Shown: positions 44,530 through 57,011, numbered from the stretch's first letter. The stretch: 64,000 nucleotides of DNA from Acanthococcus lagerstroemiae (GCA_031841125.1 CM063112.1:29476603-29540602); one strand, 5' to 3'. A program made the numbers and translations. Notes: generated by a model not told the origin, from the letters alone.

Positions 44530-45440
44530 AACTTCGATGGTTTTTGAAGAATTTTATCGAAACTCGTCAGGAAAAATGTTCGATAATCTCCGGAGAATTT
44601 CTTCGGAAACTTCGGAGAAAATCTCAAATAAATTTTAAAGAATTTCATCGGAAATGGTAGGGAAATCTCCTATAATTTTTGAAAAATTCATCGGAACTCG
44701 GGAAAAATTTTCGATCATTTTTAAAGAATTTTATCGGAACTCGGGAAAGTCTCCGATAAATTGTAAAGAATTTTTTTGGAAACGGGAAAAATCTCGGATA
44801 TGATTATTAAGGAATTTCATCGGAAATCTTTGGAAAAAATTCCGATAATGTCCATAGAATCTCATCGGAAATCTTTAGATAAATTTTCAATGATTTCCAA
44901 AAAAGTTTCATCAAAATTCTTCAAGGAAATTTTTAAATAATTTTTGAAGTATTTCCGAGAAGTACTCAAGATAAATCTCCGATCATTTTTAAGGAATTTT
45001 TTCGGAACTCGGGAAAAATCTCCGCTGAATTTTTAGGAATTTCATCGAAAATTGTTGGAAAAGTCTCCGATGATTTTTACGGAATTTTATCGGAACTCGG
45101 GAAAAATCTCCGATTATTTTTAAGGAATTTCAACGGAAATTGTTGGGAAAAATTCCGATAATGTCCGAAGAATCTCACCGGAAACCTTTGGAAAAAATTT
45201 CCTATAATTTCCAAAAAGTTCCATCAAAATTCTTCGAGGAAGTTTTTCCGATAATTTTTGAAGCTTGTCATATGAAATATTCGGGGGAATACTCCAATGG
45301 TTCAATAATTCAAAAAAATATTCTCGAAGAGTTTAATGAAAGTTTTTTGGAAATCATTGGAAATTTTTCCTAAAAATTTCCGATGAGATTCTTTGGAAAT
45401 TATCGGAATTAGTTTCCAACAATTTCCGATGTTTATTATT
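44530..45440. repeat. Array of about 45-60 bp units (TCGGAACTCGGGAAAAATCTCCG)
   Basis: GAATTT(C/T)ATCGGAA(A/C)T(T/C)G(G/T)(G/T)(G/A)AAAA and TCTCCGATAATTTTTAA recur about 15 times. The same units, inverted, open the right arm at 47.46-47.79 kb. They form the part of the palindrome nearest its apex. Confidence 0.8.
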
Positions 45441-45464
45441 ATACCTTTTTGTTGACAGCATTGG

Positions 45465-45886
45465 TGTGGTGGGACGTATGGCGATGCACGCATGCCAAAG
45501 TGGCCTTTGAGACACCACAGCCCCGGCCACCGGAACTACCCTTTCAAGTATCGCGTCAGTGACCGGAGGGACGCCTTGGGGCCGGGCCCGAGCCCCCATT
45601 TCTACGTGCCGGAACGGTGCGCGCGTCCTACCAGGGCCACCATGGGGTTCCCTACTGACCGAGGTCCGCACTCCCTGAGCGCTCGTCTGGAAATTTCAGG
45701 TCCCCCACGGCCGGACGCGCTGCCTCTCTTCACTCACCCCTCACCTCCTCGTCTTGGTCCGTGTGTTGACGCAGGCAGGTGGTGATGACGGGTGAGCCCT
45801 GCCGGTGGGTCCACAGTGCAGCTGCAGCAGCTCTTCTCTAGGATGGTACGGAGTTCTCCTCCTGTTCGATGGTGTGGGCCGAGCTT
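45465..45886 (-). mobile_element. R1/LOA-like LINE 3' end (copy E), in the palindrome apex
   Basis: On the minus strand it runs from AAGCTCGGCCCACACCATCG (near 45886) to the family end GCATCGCCATACGTCCCACC (near 45465). This corresponds to about 18710-19130 of copy B and is very similar to it, so this is a young copy. The plus-strand frame 45492-45785 is the conserved antisense frame of the 3' region, not a gene. I could not read a clear target duplication. Confidence 0.85.
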
Positions 45887-45889
45887 ATT

Positions 45890-47462
45890 ATACAGTTTTA
45901 TAATATTATATCTACTTATTTAGCTTCCTCGCGGTCGCGCCTTTATAGAGCGCTCACTGTTCTGAGTATACTCTCGGCCCATAGTAGGCAAAGGTACACC
46001 TCACCCTCTCCCATTCTTTGCGATCTTGTGCCACTCGATGGAAAAGCTTATTTTTCAGAAATTGATCGATTTCGTCCCTCCACCTAGTTTTTGGTTTGCC
46101 CTTCCTTCTTTTGACTTGGTTTAAATACCAAAAGGTAGCTTGATAGGTTATTCTGTCTTGAGGTAGTCTGGTTATATGTCCCGCTCACCCCCATTTTAAA
46201 TTTCGGATTGATTGTACACAGTTTTTGATGTTGGGTAATTTTTTCCAAATGTTTTTTATACTGACTTGGTCTTTGATTTTTAAGCCTAGAATCGACCTCA
46301 TCGTGGAGTTTTGTGTCGTCTCAATTTTCTTCATTTGTCTGAAAGCAAGGGACCAAGTGGGGGAGCCCTGATGTTATGCACATATTGGAGATTTCGCCTC
46401 TTTGCCGGTTTTTGAATTTTCCTTTAAAGATGTGCTTTAATGTCCAAAACTTCTTCCACGCCAGTGTGATCCTACGTTTTATCTCCTTTAGTGGTTCTAT
46501 TTTCTAGTGAGATTAGTTGGCCCAAGTATACTGTTTCTGGGACTACTTCAATATTTTTGTTTCCTATCTTGATTTGTGTTGGGTTCTTTGAGGTTGTTTT
46601 TTTTTATTTATCAGTGTTTATTGTCAATCCAGCTGTTTTTCCAGTTTTGTTGAGTTCGTGTATCTTTTCCTCTAGCTCCCCCATTGAGTTTGATATTAAA
46701 GCAATATCGTCTGCAAATCTTAAGTTGGAGACTCTGGTGCCGTTTAAATTTAGACCTTTGTTTTCCCGATCAGTTTCCTAAATATTTCTTCCAATGTTAG
46801 ATTAAAACGGATGGGTGACAGTGGGTCGCCCTGTCGGACTCCTTTCCCGATTTCTAAGTAATTTCCATTTTTGTCGGTAACGATTCTGCTTTTTGTTCCC
46901 AAATACATTTCTTTTATTAGCTCCGTGAGTTGAAGGGGTACTCCCTGATTCTTTGGTTGTTCCTAAAGCCCGCTTGGTGGGAAGGTTGTTGGGGTTCTAA
47001 ATAATGCTTGATTCTCGTTTCGATTAGTTTCGAGAAAATTTTTGAGATTGTGGGAGATAAGCTGATTGGTCCGTAGTTCCTAATAAGGTGTCTTATTTCC
47101 TTTTTTATGTAGGAGAATTATGTCTGAAAGTTTCCAATTTTGGGGTATTTTGCCTAAAATCAAAATTTTGTTCAAAAGAGAAGTAAGTGTTTCTGTCATT
47201 TCCCCCCCCCCTCCGTAGGTTATGTGTTCGTTTTTTATTCCGTCGTTTCCTGGTGCCTTATTTTTTTCAGATTTTTAATCACGTATTCTACTTTAGAGTG
47301 TATGAATGGCGGTTCTGGTTCGCTTATCTCATTAAATGAGCTGGTTTGGAGTGATCTGCTGGTCGTTGATTGGAATGAGTAAAGATACTTATAAAATTCT
47401 GTGGCCATTTTGTTTATTTCGTCCCGATCATAGATCCTGTTTCCTTTATTGTTTAGATTTTT
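45890..47462 (-). pseudogene. RTE-clade LINE reverse transcriptase, many breaks
   Basis: Reading on the minus strand from 47462, pieces follow the RTE order: MATEFYKYLYS; a KAPGNDGIKNEH-like block; LLNKILILGKIPQNWK; NYGPISLSPTISKIFSKLIE; a Q.GFR block; GKGVRQGDPLSPIRF (near 46800-46845); and LRFADDIALISNS with catalytic FADD at 46706-46717. A YLGQLIS-like piece, an IKNCVQSIRNLKWG-like block and the C-terminal GKPKTRWRDEI (near 46070-46105) complete it. At least ten stops and frame changes make it inactive. The endonuclease is missing. The AT-rich 3' end meets copy E at about 45888. Confidence 0.85.
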
Positions 47463-48450
47463 TCCAACGTTTCCGAAGAAATTCTTTGGAAATGATTAGA
47501 ATTTTTTTCAACAATGTCCGATAAAATGCCTTAAAATTTAACGGAGATTCTTCCCGAGTTCCAATGAAATTCTTTAAAAATTATCAGAAATTTCTCCCGA
47601 GTATTTCCCAGAAATACTTCAAAAATTTTCGAAAAATTTTCTTGAAGAATTTTGATGAAAATTCTTGGAAATCATTGGAAATTTTTTCTAAATATTTCCG
47701 ATGAGATTCTTCGGACGGTATCGGAATTTTTCCCAACAAAATTCCGGTGAAATTCCTTAAAAACCAGCGGAGATTTTTCCGTGTGACATTCGGAATCAGC
47801 GACCTCGAAGACCCCATTTTCGATAGTTTGTTTGCTAGGTCATGATACTTCAATTTTGGACGGATTTTGGTCATCTGCGTAGGCCCCTCACCCTCAAATT
47901 TGATGAATTTTGAAATTTTTTTCATGGATTCATACTCTGGAAGAAGTTCCCTATTCAACGATGTGCGTGAGGCCATTTTAATAAATAATCTGCATTCAGA
48001 AAGTCAAAAATTTGTGAATATGGAACCAATTTTACGTTGAAAATTTGGATTTTAAAGCCCTGAACCGGTTTAAATCGTGTATTCGGAATCCGTGACTTCG
48101 AAAACCCCTCTTTCAATCGTTGATTTGCTGGGTTATGACACTTTGATTTTTGATGATTTTGGTCATCTAGGCCCATTGCCCCCAAAAATTGATGAATTTC
48201 GAATTTTTTTTCACGGATTCGTATTTTGCAGGTTATGTCCTTTCCAGCGATGTGCATAAAGGCATACCTTTCTATTTAAGATTCCGGAGTTGGTGACACG
48301 TTACAAGCCCCCATAAATGGGGGAGAAAATATTTTAAGCCCTAGAGAAACTAGACCTTACCGCAGGAAGATGGCAATTTGTCCGGCAAAGATCCGACGAT
48401 CGGTTCGGGAAAAAATGGGGAGGGTAACTTTCGTGGAACACTCGGTACAT
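47463..48450 (-). repeat. Right arm of the palindrome
   Basis: This is the inverted counterpart of 43233-43890 plus part of 44990-45440. The join between the two parts is near 47785-47790 (GATTTTTCCGTGTGACATTCGG), where the left arm has about 1 kb more. Frames in it (47584-47976, 47955-48257) are products of the repeat. Confidence 0.85.
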
Positions 48451-49655
48451 CGATTGGTGGGTTCTCTGGATTGCTGAATTCCGATTTCCAATTTCTGTTT
48501 AGGTCAGTCCACTCTGGAGGCTCTCTCCAGCCTGTTTTGAGGGAGAGATTCTAACGTAAACCCTCTTCCCACAACAGTGCATTGATTTTTAAATATTTTG
48601 GATCACTGAGGTTAAATTCATCTGTCGGAATGAAAGTCATTTCTCTACACATTTATGTCCAGGGAATAAAATAGACGACGGAGGAGGGACGATTACGGAG
48701 GAGTCTATAAGCTGAAAATAAGTTCGAGATGACTCAACAATTCATCTGGAAAATTGCCACAAACCGTGTATTAGTTTCGAGGAATTAACACCAATTAGAA
48801 AAATCGACTGGAAATCAAAAGCAATTACGGACGATAAAATTCCAGTTTTCTTCATATCACCCCCTCTGGCGACTACTTTATTGGTAACGAGCAAAAGTGA
48901 AAAGACTGACGGTTGAACGGTGCGTATCTGAACAGTAAATTTCCCATAAATTCGAAATTGCGCTTTTATCGATATAGTTCGGTAATAAATGAAGACACTT
49001 GTCAAGACTTGAAGTTATTTACTGTCTCCAAACCGATCAGCCGATCGTAGAGTACTTTGAAATCGTTATACGAGTAGGCAATGAAAAAATTTATCGAACG
49101 TTTCTCACAAATCTCGGTTCACCACCTCCGTGAAATTCCAACCTCTAGAAGTTTTGTTGCTCTCTCGCGGAAAATATTTGATGAAATAAACTTTATCGGG
49201 GGAAGTTTATATACGCACAGCTTTGAAAATCACGCTATGTACTGTGTAGTTTCTCATTTAAATGATCGAGAAAAAGCACCAGGGTATGAAAGACCTCTCC
49301 CTCCAGTGTTTCAGACTGTCTGTACATGGAAAAATTGAAAAAGTTTATGTTTGCTGCGTAACCAGTTATTTTGTTGCCCGGTTTCACAGTTTTATTCCTG
49401 CCGGTAAAAGGAAACAAAGTATTCTCTTCTTTCATCCCAAAAATCACTTCATCCAGGGCTGTCGAGAAAAAATATGGGCTCGGAGGGAAAACATCCAAAA
49501 TAAAAAAAATTGTGCGATTTCTCTCGGGGCCTCTCTGTAAATTACAATTTTGCGCTGGAAAACCCAAAAATATATAGGTCAATTTAAAAAAGGGGAAACT
49601 TGAAATAAAGTGAATACACTAGGAAGATAACAATAAGCTCGAGTGTATGAACAAT
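48451..49655. other. No gene assigned
   Basis: Complex sequence with several overlapping frames near 49080-49580 on both strands, none with a recognisable domain. Confidence 0.4.
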
Positions 49656-49660
49656 AAGAA

Positions 49661-50425
49661 ATGTGCTTGTTAATAAACAGATCTATGATCTGTACAGACA
49701 GTCAATCGACTATTAAGGCACTATCGTCACACCAAACTACATCCGCGGTGGTGGCTGAGTGTATTAACAAATTATACACCCTTACTCAGGAGAACCGTGT
49801 CACCATACTGTGGACACCGGGACTTTGTGGCATAAAAGGGAGCATGGTCGCTGGCATGCTAGCGAAGGAGGGGATAAAAAAGGAACTGGCAACACCCAAG
49901 CCGTGTCTTCCTGTAGCATACAGCGTCATAAAATCCAAAGTGAAGGCTTGGATAAGAAAGCAGACGGAAATGCACTAGAGGCTGGTCAGTGGCATGAAAG
50001 TCAGCAAAACACTAATAGGGAACGCCCTGAGTAAGTATGCCAAGTTCCTACTGGGGCTTTTGACAGGAAACATGTCTGACTCATGGTCGGACTACTAACT
50101 GGTCATAGGACACAAAACACATAGGAGGGGTGAAAAGCGGCACCTGTAGGTACTGTGAAGAAGAGGAAGAAACCGTGATCCATATCATATGTCGATGCCC
50201 AGCAATAGCCGGAACAAGACGCGAAGCACTGGGACTAGAGTATCCAGCATCCAGTGAAGTCACAGGGATAGAACTCAGTAAAATGTTTACTTTGGCTATA
50301 AAATTGAGGGTACTGAGCTTATGATCCTTCAGCGTAACTTCAGGAATAGTGTAATGGACTACAAAGTCAGCGCAGTCGGCGAATACAGTGCCTCCTCACA
50401 CAAATGTAATGTAATGTAAATCTGA
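49661..50425 (+). pseudogene. LINE RNase H domain and zinc-knuckle tail (I/Jockey-group)
   Basis: Frame 49661-49978 reads ICTDSQSTIKALSS (catalytic Asp of RNase H with the typical TDSQ context), then a helix and VTILWTPGLCGIKGS. The latter aligns with the family WVPGHxGIxGNE-A block, but the usual His and Asn are Cys and Ser. After frame breaks, frame 50130-50324 gives GTCRYCEEEEETVIHIICRCP, a CX2C...HX4C knuckle. The 3' end has AATGTAATGTAATGTAA (about 50404-50420) as a tail. The RT and endonuclease are absent, so this is the 3' third of ORF2, inactivated. Confidence 0.8.
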
Positions 50426-50429
50426 GCAA

Positions 50430-53400
50430 TTTATTTTACATTTCATATCCTCCTGAGTTTGCACACCAAGTTTGAAAATGTAAATTTTTGCATATTTGAG
50501 AATAAATGCATATTTGAAAGTAAAATGCATAGGTATTTCTGCATAATAGACAATTTAAAAAAAATTGAGTCAAAATCCTGAAAATGTTTGAAATATACTC
50601 AAGAAATTATTAAAATGCAAATGAGCATGGGTAATTCTCACAAAAGTGCGATAGTTTGTGTGGCCACTATTTTTTGGGTAAATATTCCCTCCAATTAGAA
50701 AAAAAAAAACAAAAACAAAAACATAATATGTGGTACGTAGAGAATGACTTCCTCTGCTTAGCACAATTGTGTAGAATTCCATGCCATTCCTCTTTGATAA
50801 GTAGAAAATGAGCTTGAATGGCAAAATGTTCCATCAACGTGGATGTGGCTACCATTTCTTGAAATAATTAATAATTGCTCCGACCTCTGTAAAAAAGCAT
50901 TTCTCTGGAAACTAACCGCAGAAGTTCTTCCTATAGCATCACTCTACATGTAGAAGGGTATTTGAGCAGCCTTCAGTTTTTGTTTAAAATTTGAAAAGAT
51001 ATGTCTTTGTTCTACTGAATAAGAACCTTTCACTGTGTACCTTAACTAGCAGTACCGCATTGGGCACTACCAAAAACTTGTTGGGCTCCTTCAAAAAATT
51101 TGGGAAGCTCCGAAAAAGAAAGGAAGAACATGCCCTGAAAAATTTTATGCATTCGAAAAAATTAAAACGAATGTAAAAAAATAATAATTTTGAAAAATTA
51201 TTTAAATAATGGTTAAAGAATAAGTAATGAATGTAATGAAAACGAATGTAATACTTAATGTAAAAAAATTCGAAAGTAGGTAAGTGATGTAATCGTAACA
51301 CTCAACGTACATGATTTTTTGGATTGTATATTTTTGTTTCGGGAGGGGGGGGGGTGAGGTACTGAGATAGGAAAAAAATTGTAAAACCATCAATTTTTCA
51401 ATTTGGGTAGCTGCAGTGAAGAGCTTAGGGTACACACTGGAACCTTTTATGAAAAAACAAATTATAAATTTTGCACACGCATTCATCTGCAAAAGCGGTT
51501 TAATTTTATGAATACATATGATTTTATGAAAAACATAAAAAATATACTCGTAGAAGTTCATGAAAAATAAATGCTTATATTTGGAGAAAAATAAATGCAT
51601 GTTTTAAAAAAAAATCAGTGTATATGTCCCCTGCCCTACCCATGAGTATTTTACTCATACATTGTCCGAGATTGGGCACGAATTAATAGGGACCTAAGAA
51701 GCTGAAATTTCTGTTGCAGTTTTCAGTCATAAGAAGGAAAAAATTGATAGGGTCACGGAGTTGGTCCCGAAAATTTTACGAAAGAAGCCCCCGTCCCCAG
51801 TTTTCCTATGCAAACAGGCGTAACAAACATTCAATCAAATTTGATTTAATGCAGGAAATCTATTAGACATCCATTCTCGACTAAAATTACACATTGTAAT
51901 GAAGATGTATAATTACCGCAGTTTCCCTTTCTACTCATATTTCCGCGAAATTAGTAACCACCAGACCAGTGTAAATCGATCGTGTCGAACTCAAATATTT
52001 AGATAAGTATTCTTGAAAACCGCAAATCAATGTTGCAACGTTCTACGTTGATATTATTTCCGGGCAGAATACAAAGGTAAAAAAAAAAAATAAAAATAGT
52101 ACGCGACTTGCGTTCACTTAACCTAAAACATAACTGCTGTGCGCTCAAGTGGAGAATTAACGATTTTTTTAACTTTTGTCTTCTGTGTGACAGCTGACTT
52201 CTGCAGCAAGAGGTTTCCTCTATGCAATCCTCGCCTGGCGGCGTTTATAAGCCACATGGCCGCATACAGACTCGACTCCTACAGTCACGTAACCGTGCTC
52301 AAGTCTGGGTAGGTTACATATAAATAGCTTAACATATTTAGGAAAAAAAATGTAGACAGAGATGAAAACTCGAAAATTGAGGTGTGTTTTTTTTCATTTG
52401 ATGAATCAATACCTACAGCCGTGTCGGAGTTGCACGGGACTTGAGCTCGCCAAGACCTCCTGAAGTCGCCTATGGAATTAAATTTCTCTTTTAATTCTCT
52501 TTTCACTTTGGGCAGGAACTCGGGATGCTAATTACATGATATGGAAGAGGTAACCTACGTTGGTGCCACTGGACATAGTTGTAGTTATATAAGATCCTAA
52601 GGAATATTTCACAATGTGGTATCTACTGGGTGGAAGGGAGAGGGAGAAGAAAAATTCCAGGGTTCGGAAGATAGGGATATATGGAACAGGCCCGAGAGAG
52701 ATTCGCACCCCTTCGGTTTCCTGAAGTCGTTGAGACCTCAAGAATACCAAAAATTTTGTGTTTACTCCTATAAGGCTTGTGTGAAAGTGTAGTATTATGG
52801 AGGCTTATTTTGACCTCCCGTATCGGAAGTTCTAAGACAGATACGAAAAATTGCGAGAGACCATTTTTACGTAAAATTTATTTTTGAATAATTTTGCTTG
52901 TTACGCTTTTGCAGTGCGACTGACTATTGAGAAGTTATTGAGGAAAAACTGAGGAAAGGGATATGCATTTACCACCCGAAGGGGCTGTAAGTGATGTTTG
53001 AGATTGGCAACATTTCTGAAAATATTCCTCAGGGTCTTGATTACGAATGTGCCGAGTGGACCATTGCATCAGAAAATGCAAAGTACCTACACTCAACTAG
53101 CACCCGGATTACTCCTTTGGGAAAGCGAGTGCACGTCCGTTTTTATGAATACATTCCTGGAATTCTAAGACTTCAGCTCCTCTCTCAGAAATATAACTTC
53201 CCACTTTTAGTACATAGTGTTTGAATTTAGTGGACTTAATAATCGATTGAGCCTGCTCAATCTGTATTAGCGATCGTCATAAACGAGGATTTGATGACCT
53301 CGACATACTCGTATTTTCGGTTTTCGACGTGAACTACGGAGTACAAACAGTGATTCAGAAGTTGAACTATAACATTCGAAGATAAACACGCTTTGAATCC

Positions 53401-53730
53401 GCCGATTTTGTTGGAGTATTTCGAGAGAGAATCGGGGGTGTTCTGAGAAAACACAGCCAAGAGCCAGGATCATAGCTTGTAAGACCCCCTCCCCATGACC
53501 ATTCAAAATATAAATTTTTTCATTAAAATTCTTGAAGAATTGAAAACAATGTTGCTTCCTTCGCTCGCAAAATAAGTGTAAGAGTGAACACCTTGAAATC
53601 CCCCCCCCCCCATAGAAGAATTCTGGTGTCGGACCTGGCCAGGATCGAAGTTCTAGATGCTATACGTCTCTAGCTGTCTGTACTGCAAATTTAAAGAAAA
53701 ACGACAGATTTTGTGAATTCTAGCAAAATC
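50430..53730. other. AT-rich sequence, no gene recognised
   Basis: 50450-51620 is rich in TGCATATTTG and AATGTAATGAA words. A G-run lies near 51342. 51900-52560 is more complex. Frames such as 50984-51301 and 51202-51600 (minus) are compositionally low complexity, rich in Phe and Leu. Nothing resembles a known family. Confidence 0.4.
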
Positions 53731-53740
53731 AAAGTGATTC

Positions 53741-53987
53741 CAGAAACGTAGCAAAGAGTTTTTTCTGAGACGGGAGGGGGGAGGCAAACATCGTTAAGTT
53801 CCCGACTGACTCAACTCAAAATTCTCAAGCATCAATTTTTTTGTATTGACTGGAAAAAAAAACTTGAAATTTTTTTGACTTGTTTTGGATTTTTTCAACT
53901 TTTGATCTGTTTACTAAAATTTTTCAACTCCGGTGGAGGGTTGGGAAGCAGGCTGCCCCCGTACCCCCCTAAATTTTGTCCCTGACG
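53741..53987 (-). mobile_element. hAT MITE, CAGGGACGTAC family, copy 6
   Basis: The left end is a degraded CAGAAACGTAGCAAAGAG and the right end is TTTTGTCCCTG(ACG). AGTGATTC occurs just before the element (53733-53740) and again at 53988-53995, three bases after CCCTG, as a target duplication. The interior has CCGACTGACTCAACTCAAAA and TCTCAAGCATCAA in the reverse orientation. Confidence 0.75.
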
Positions 53988-54081
53988 AGTGATTCTTATT
54001 ATATTCGAGTCGAAATGAATCAATAACAGAGCCTAAAAGAATCTCATCCGAGTCTTATAGCGTTATACTGAGTCTGATTAA

Positions 54082-54566
54082 CAGGGGCGGAACCATAGTG
54101 GGTGTGGGAGTTGAAACACTCCCCCAATAATTTGGCAGTCGGCAAATTTTGAAACAGTTCATTTGAATTTTTCATTTTTATGAATGTTTGTTTATTTTTT
54201 ATTATTTTTTTTCAATTAAAAATATTTTTATTAAAAGATCGGCAAATTTTTAATTTTAAAAGATTTTGTCGGCGAATTTTTAGTTTCCTCCCGAAACGGA
54301 AAGTTGAATTTCGTTTCTGAAAATGGAGTATTCGGGACTCTTGTCCAGAAACTAGTCAGTCAAAAGCCGGAGGTTTCAAGCTGAGTATCGAACGTTATCT
54401 GAAAGGTTGAAACAAAGCTGAGATGTGGAAGGCATTTCGAAATCCTGAAAGTCGGTAGCAAACGTTGAATTTCGAATTTCGATGAGTATTCTGTTCTTAC
54501 TAGATTCTCTGTTTGACCTGGAGCCTAAAATTTAAGAAAGTTGAACATTTTATTAAAATCTAAAAA
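54082..54566 (+). repeat. CAGGGGC repeat family, copy 2
   Basis: CAGGGGCGGAACCATAGTGG opens a copy that follows 12789-13310 closely to its end. It includes ACTAGTCAGTCAAAAGC, GGTTTCAAGCTGAGTATCGA and CGGTAGCAAACGTTGAATTT. A fragment of the middle (TTTGTCGGCGAATTTTTAG) recurs at 55135-55225. Confidence 0.8.
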
Positions 54567-54668
54567 CAGGCCCGTAGCCAGCCATCTGCGATAGGTGGTG
54601 CTGACTGTTTACCGGGGGGGGGGCGCTTGAGGATACACATAGTTTATAATGTGAAGAGTTCTACGAGG

Positions 54669-54928
54669 CAGTGGTCTAGTCAGGATGCAAAGGGTGCGAA
54701 TGCGCCCAAGGCACCTGAAATTGAATGTAAAATATGCAGAAATGAGCAATTTTTCGCTTTAAAACACGTCTTTCAAGAAATTTTTGCTCGAGTAGTAATT
54801 TTACCCTCATTTTCATACAATAGTCCTCTAATATCGACAATTTAAAAAAAATACATTAATTTTCGACTTTGTTTCCCTTGAAAATCTTAATCTGCCCCCC
54901 CCCCCGTAAAATCCTGGCTACGCCACTG
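54669..54928 (-). mobile_element. hAT MITE, CAGTGGC family, copy 2 (260 bp)
   Basis: It starts CAGTGGTCTAGTCAGGATG and ends ATCCTGGCTACGCCACTG. The interior is the inverted, about 80 percent identical counterpart of 24200-24480 (for example AAATTGAATGTAAAATATGC). A C-run precedes the right end. The flanking octamers do not match, so the target duplication has decayed or the copy was rearranged. A second GTAGCCAG-type end lies just upstream, at 54567-54580. Confidence 0.75.
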
Positions 54929-55129
54929 ATTGAATTTGGTCTCAAAATTCATAATCAAAACTGGTGATTCAACTTACCGACAACCAATTGAAAAAAACAT
55001 TGAATAGATCGCGTGAAAAAAATTGACACGTAGAAGGATCAAATTTTCGAACTTTTGGAAGTAAAAAAAAACTATTTCTGTGGACTTATCAAGTTATTAC
55101 TTCTCAGCCATTCAGGCATTGAGCCATCG

Positions 55130-55228
55130 ATTTGTCGGCGAATTTTTAGTTTTCAAAAAATATTTGTCGGCAAATTTTCCTTTTCCCCCCCCCCTCCCCT
55201 CAAACTGAACATCAAGTTTCGCCTCAGC
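55130..55228 (+). repeat. Fragment of the CAGGGGC repeat family
   Basis: TTTGTCGGCGAATTTTTAG and TTTGTCGGCAAATTTTCC, then a C-rich run and CTCAAACTGAACATCAAG, match the middle of the family at 13.0 and 13.86 kb. Confidence 0.55.
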
Positions 55229-55229
55229 T

Positions 55230-56240
55230 GATTAAGTTCAACGAGTCGTCACTGAGTGTGAATAAGACTGTAAAGTTTGTACAGAAACCTTAATGGAGTC
55301 CAGATCAGGTTTTTGAAATATCCCTAACAGAATCAAGATGAGATTTAAGTGTCTGAATCGATCTGAATGAAAGCCTGATGAATGTTTGCTGAGCCTACTA
55401 TAGCATTTATATACAATGAGCTTTTGTCCAAGAGTGCAAATTTTTCTGGAGGTGAAATCATTACCAATATGTGGTAATTTTCAAGGACTCGAACCGACTT
55501 TTTCTGGGGAAAAGAAAACTCGATTTTTCCACCTGAGTTGTATAAGAAGCGATTTTGTCAACTGAAGAATGTTTTTAAAATTGCCAAGATGAAAAAAAAA
55601 AAAAGAAAAGAAAAAAAACGTCAACTCTCGAAATTAAATTTTGCAAACTGCCAATTACATTTTGTCAGCTCCTAATTATTGTAACAAATGTGACCAATAT
55701 TTTTAAGTTAGAGAGGAGGGGGCTGGCTACATGGACCTGCTGTACTAACTTTCTCAACCATTCGGGAGCAAGAACTTTCACCCACTCCCATTTTTTGCAC
55801 TTCCCCGGTAATTTTCTTTCTACATCAAGCGTTTTAAGAGATCAGTACACAACTTGGAAGATGGTTCATTATTGCCTGTTAACAGGTCAAAGTTCAGACC
55901 ACGAATTATTTTCTGGCTCCTAATCTCGATCTCGACTTTTGAGTTCAGTCTACACCAACTTTCATCGTTCGAGTAAATTTTATATTCAGTCCTGTGATAT
56001 GCCATCGAAGAAGGCGAAAATCAGAAAATACGTACGAGCTTCAGTTTTTGATTCGGGCATTCTACATGTCGAAATAGTTTATCGTCGGGAAGACGAAAAC
56101 AATAGTTTAGTTGGCGATAAGCTATTCGAAGATAAGAACTATTTGATCAGTATATGTTTAATTGCTTATCGTGGGATTAGATATTAAAATTCAGTCGCAG
56201 CATTAAATTCGGCCAACTTAATTACTAATCAAAGAAATAC
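55230..56240. other. No gene assigned
   Basis: An 82-codon frame (55939-56187) contains a basic patch (MPSKKAKIRKYVRA) but no domain I recognise. TGCCTGTTAACAGGTCA at about 55874 and ATGACCTGTTAACC at about 56252 form an inverted pair, possibly element termini. Confidence 0.35.
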
Positions 56241-56244
56241 AATC

Positions 56245-56960
56245 TCAAAATAATGACCTGTTAACCGAACTATCAGCGCCAGCGCACTCTGTCAAAAAAT
56301 TATTTGCGGTATTCATGAGGTTGTTTAATGGGGAGGATTCCATTTTAGTGGTACGATATTTTTTTTGGGAAGCGTATTTTTTGTATCTACCTATAGATTG
56401 TGTTTTTGGGGCCCAAATATTTATTTCTTGAAGTATTTCTTCATCGTTAATATCACCGTGAATTAGGTAGATCATATACAATAATATGTAGAAACATTAT
56501 TGCTGTTTTTTCTTTTCTTTTTCTTAGAGATTCAATTTCATATCCGGCCAAAAGTTCATCGTAGGGTATGTTTTCGGGGTCAGGGTAGTATTCAAAATCT
56601 TTAAAATAAATGTAATTTAGAAATATTTTTTGTATTTTTTATATTTTTTCAAATACTGTAACGGTATGTAGAAACCAAACTAAAACCCCAAACTTCAGAA
56701 GTGATCTAACAAAAGAAATTTATAGTATTTTCAGGGTGCTAGTTTTCTTGAAGTTTGCAGAGTTCCTGACAATGAAGTACGCCATTCTCTTCGCCCTAGA
56801 CATGAAACTCTCAATATGATCGTGAAAAATTAACTCCCTGTCCAAAAGGATGCCCAAATCTCTGATCTTCTCTGATCTAGTTAGTTTTTCTCCATTATGG
56901 CGTACTCATATTTGGGGTATTGCTTTTCCCGGGAGTTGAAAAACAATCCAATAATTTTAA
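56245..56960 (-). pseudogene. Jockey/CR1-type LINE reverse transcriptase C-terminal part
   Basis: On the minus strand from about 56880, the reading gives IRDLGILLDRELIFHDHI, SRAKRMAYFIVRNSANF, SFVRSLLKFGVLVWF and FLNYIYFKDFEYYPDP, then the last domain in frame 56245-56481 (INIWAPKTQSIGRY, SSPLNNLMNTANNF). This is the usual order in Jockey/CR1 elements after the YxDD motif: kDLGvxxD, the iRsxxxF block, LVRsxLEYxxxVW and the c-terminal (i)nFxxP...R domain. Stops interrupt it, and everything upstream of kDLG is missing. Confidence 0.8.
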
Positions 56961-57011
56961 TATTGTTCAATAAGAAAATTTAAAAATAAGGAAATAAGTA
57001 TAATAATATTA

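Larger units (their letters stand above)
43233..48450. mobile_element. 5.2-kb palindromic (foldback) element with tandem units in its arms
   Basis: The left edge (TACAGGGTGTTCCATGAAAG) reappears inverted at the right edge (CTTTCGTGGAACACTCGGTA). Arms then pair block by block: CGGATCTTTGCCGGA with TCCGGCAAAGATCCG, CCCCCATTTATGGGGG with CCCCCATAAATGGGGG, AAAGGTATGCCTTTATGCAC with GTGCATAAAGGCATACCTTT, and so on. The left arm runs 43233 to about 45440 and the right arm about 47460 to 48450. The right arm lacks most of 43.9-44.9 kb. The apex (45.44-47.46 kb) is filled by two LINE insertions. No transposase was recognised. Confidence 0.85.

Noticed and set aside
47584..48257. Minus-strand frames of 100-130 codons
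   Set aside because: They lie in the right arm of the palindrome and translate its tandem units. The left arm does not preserve the same protein.
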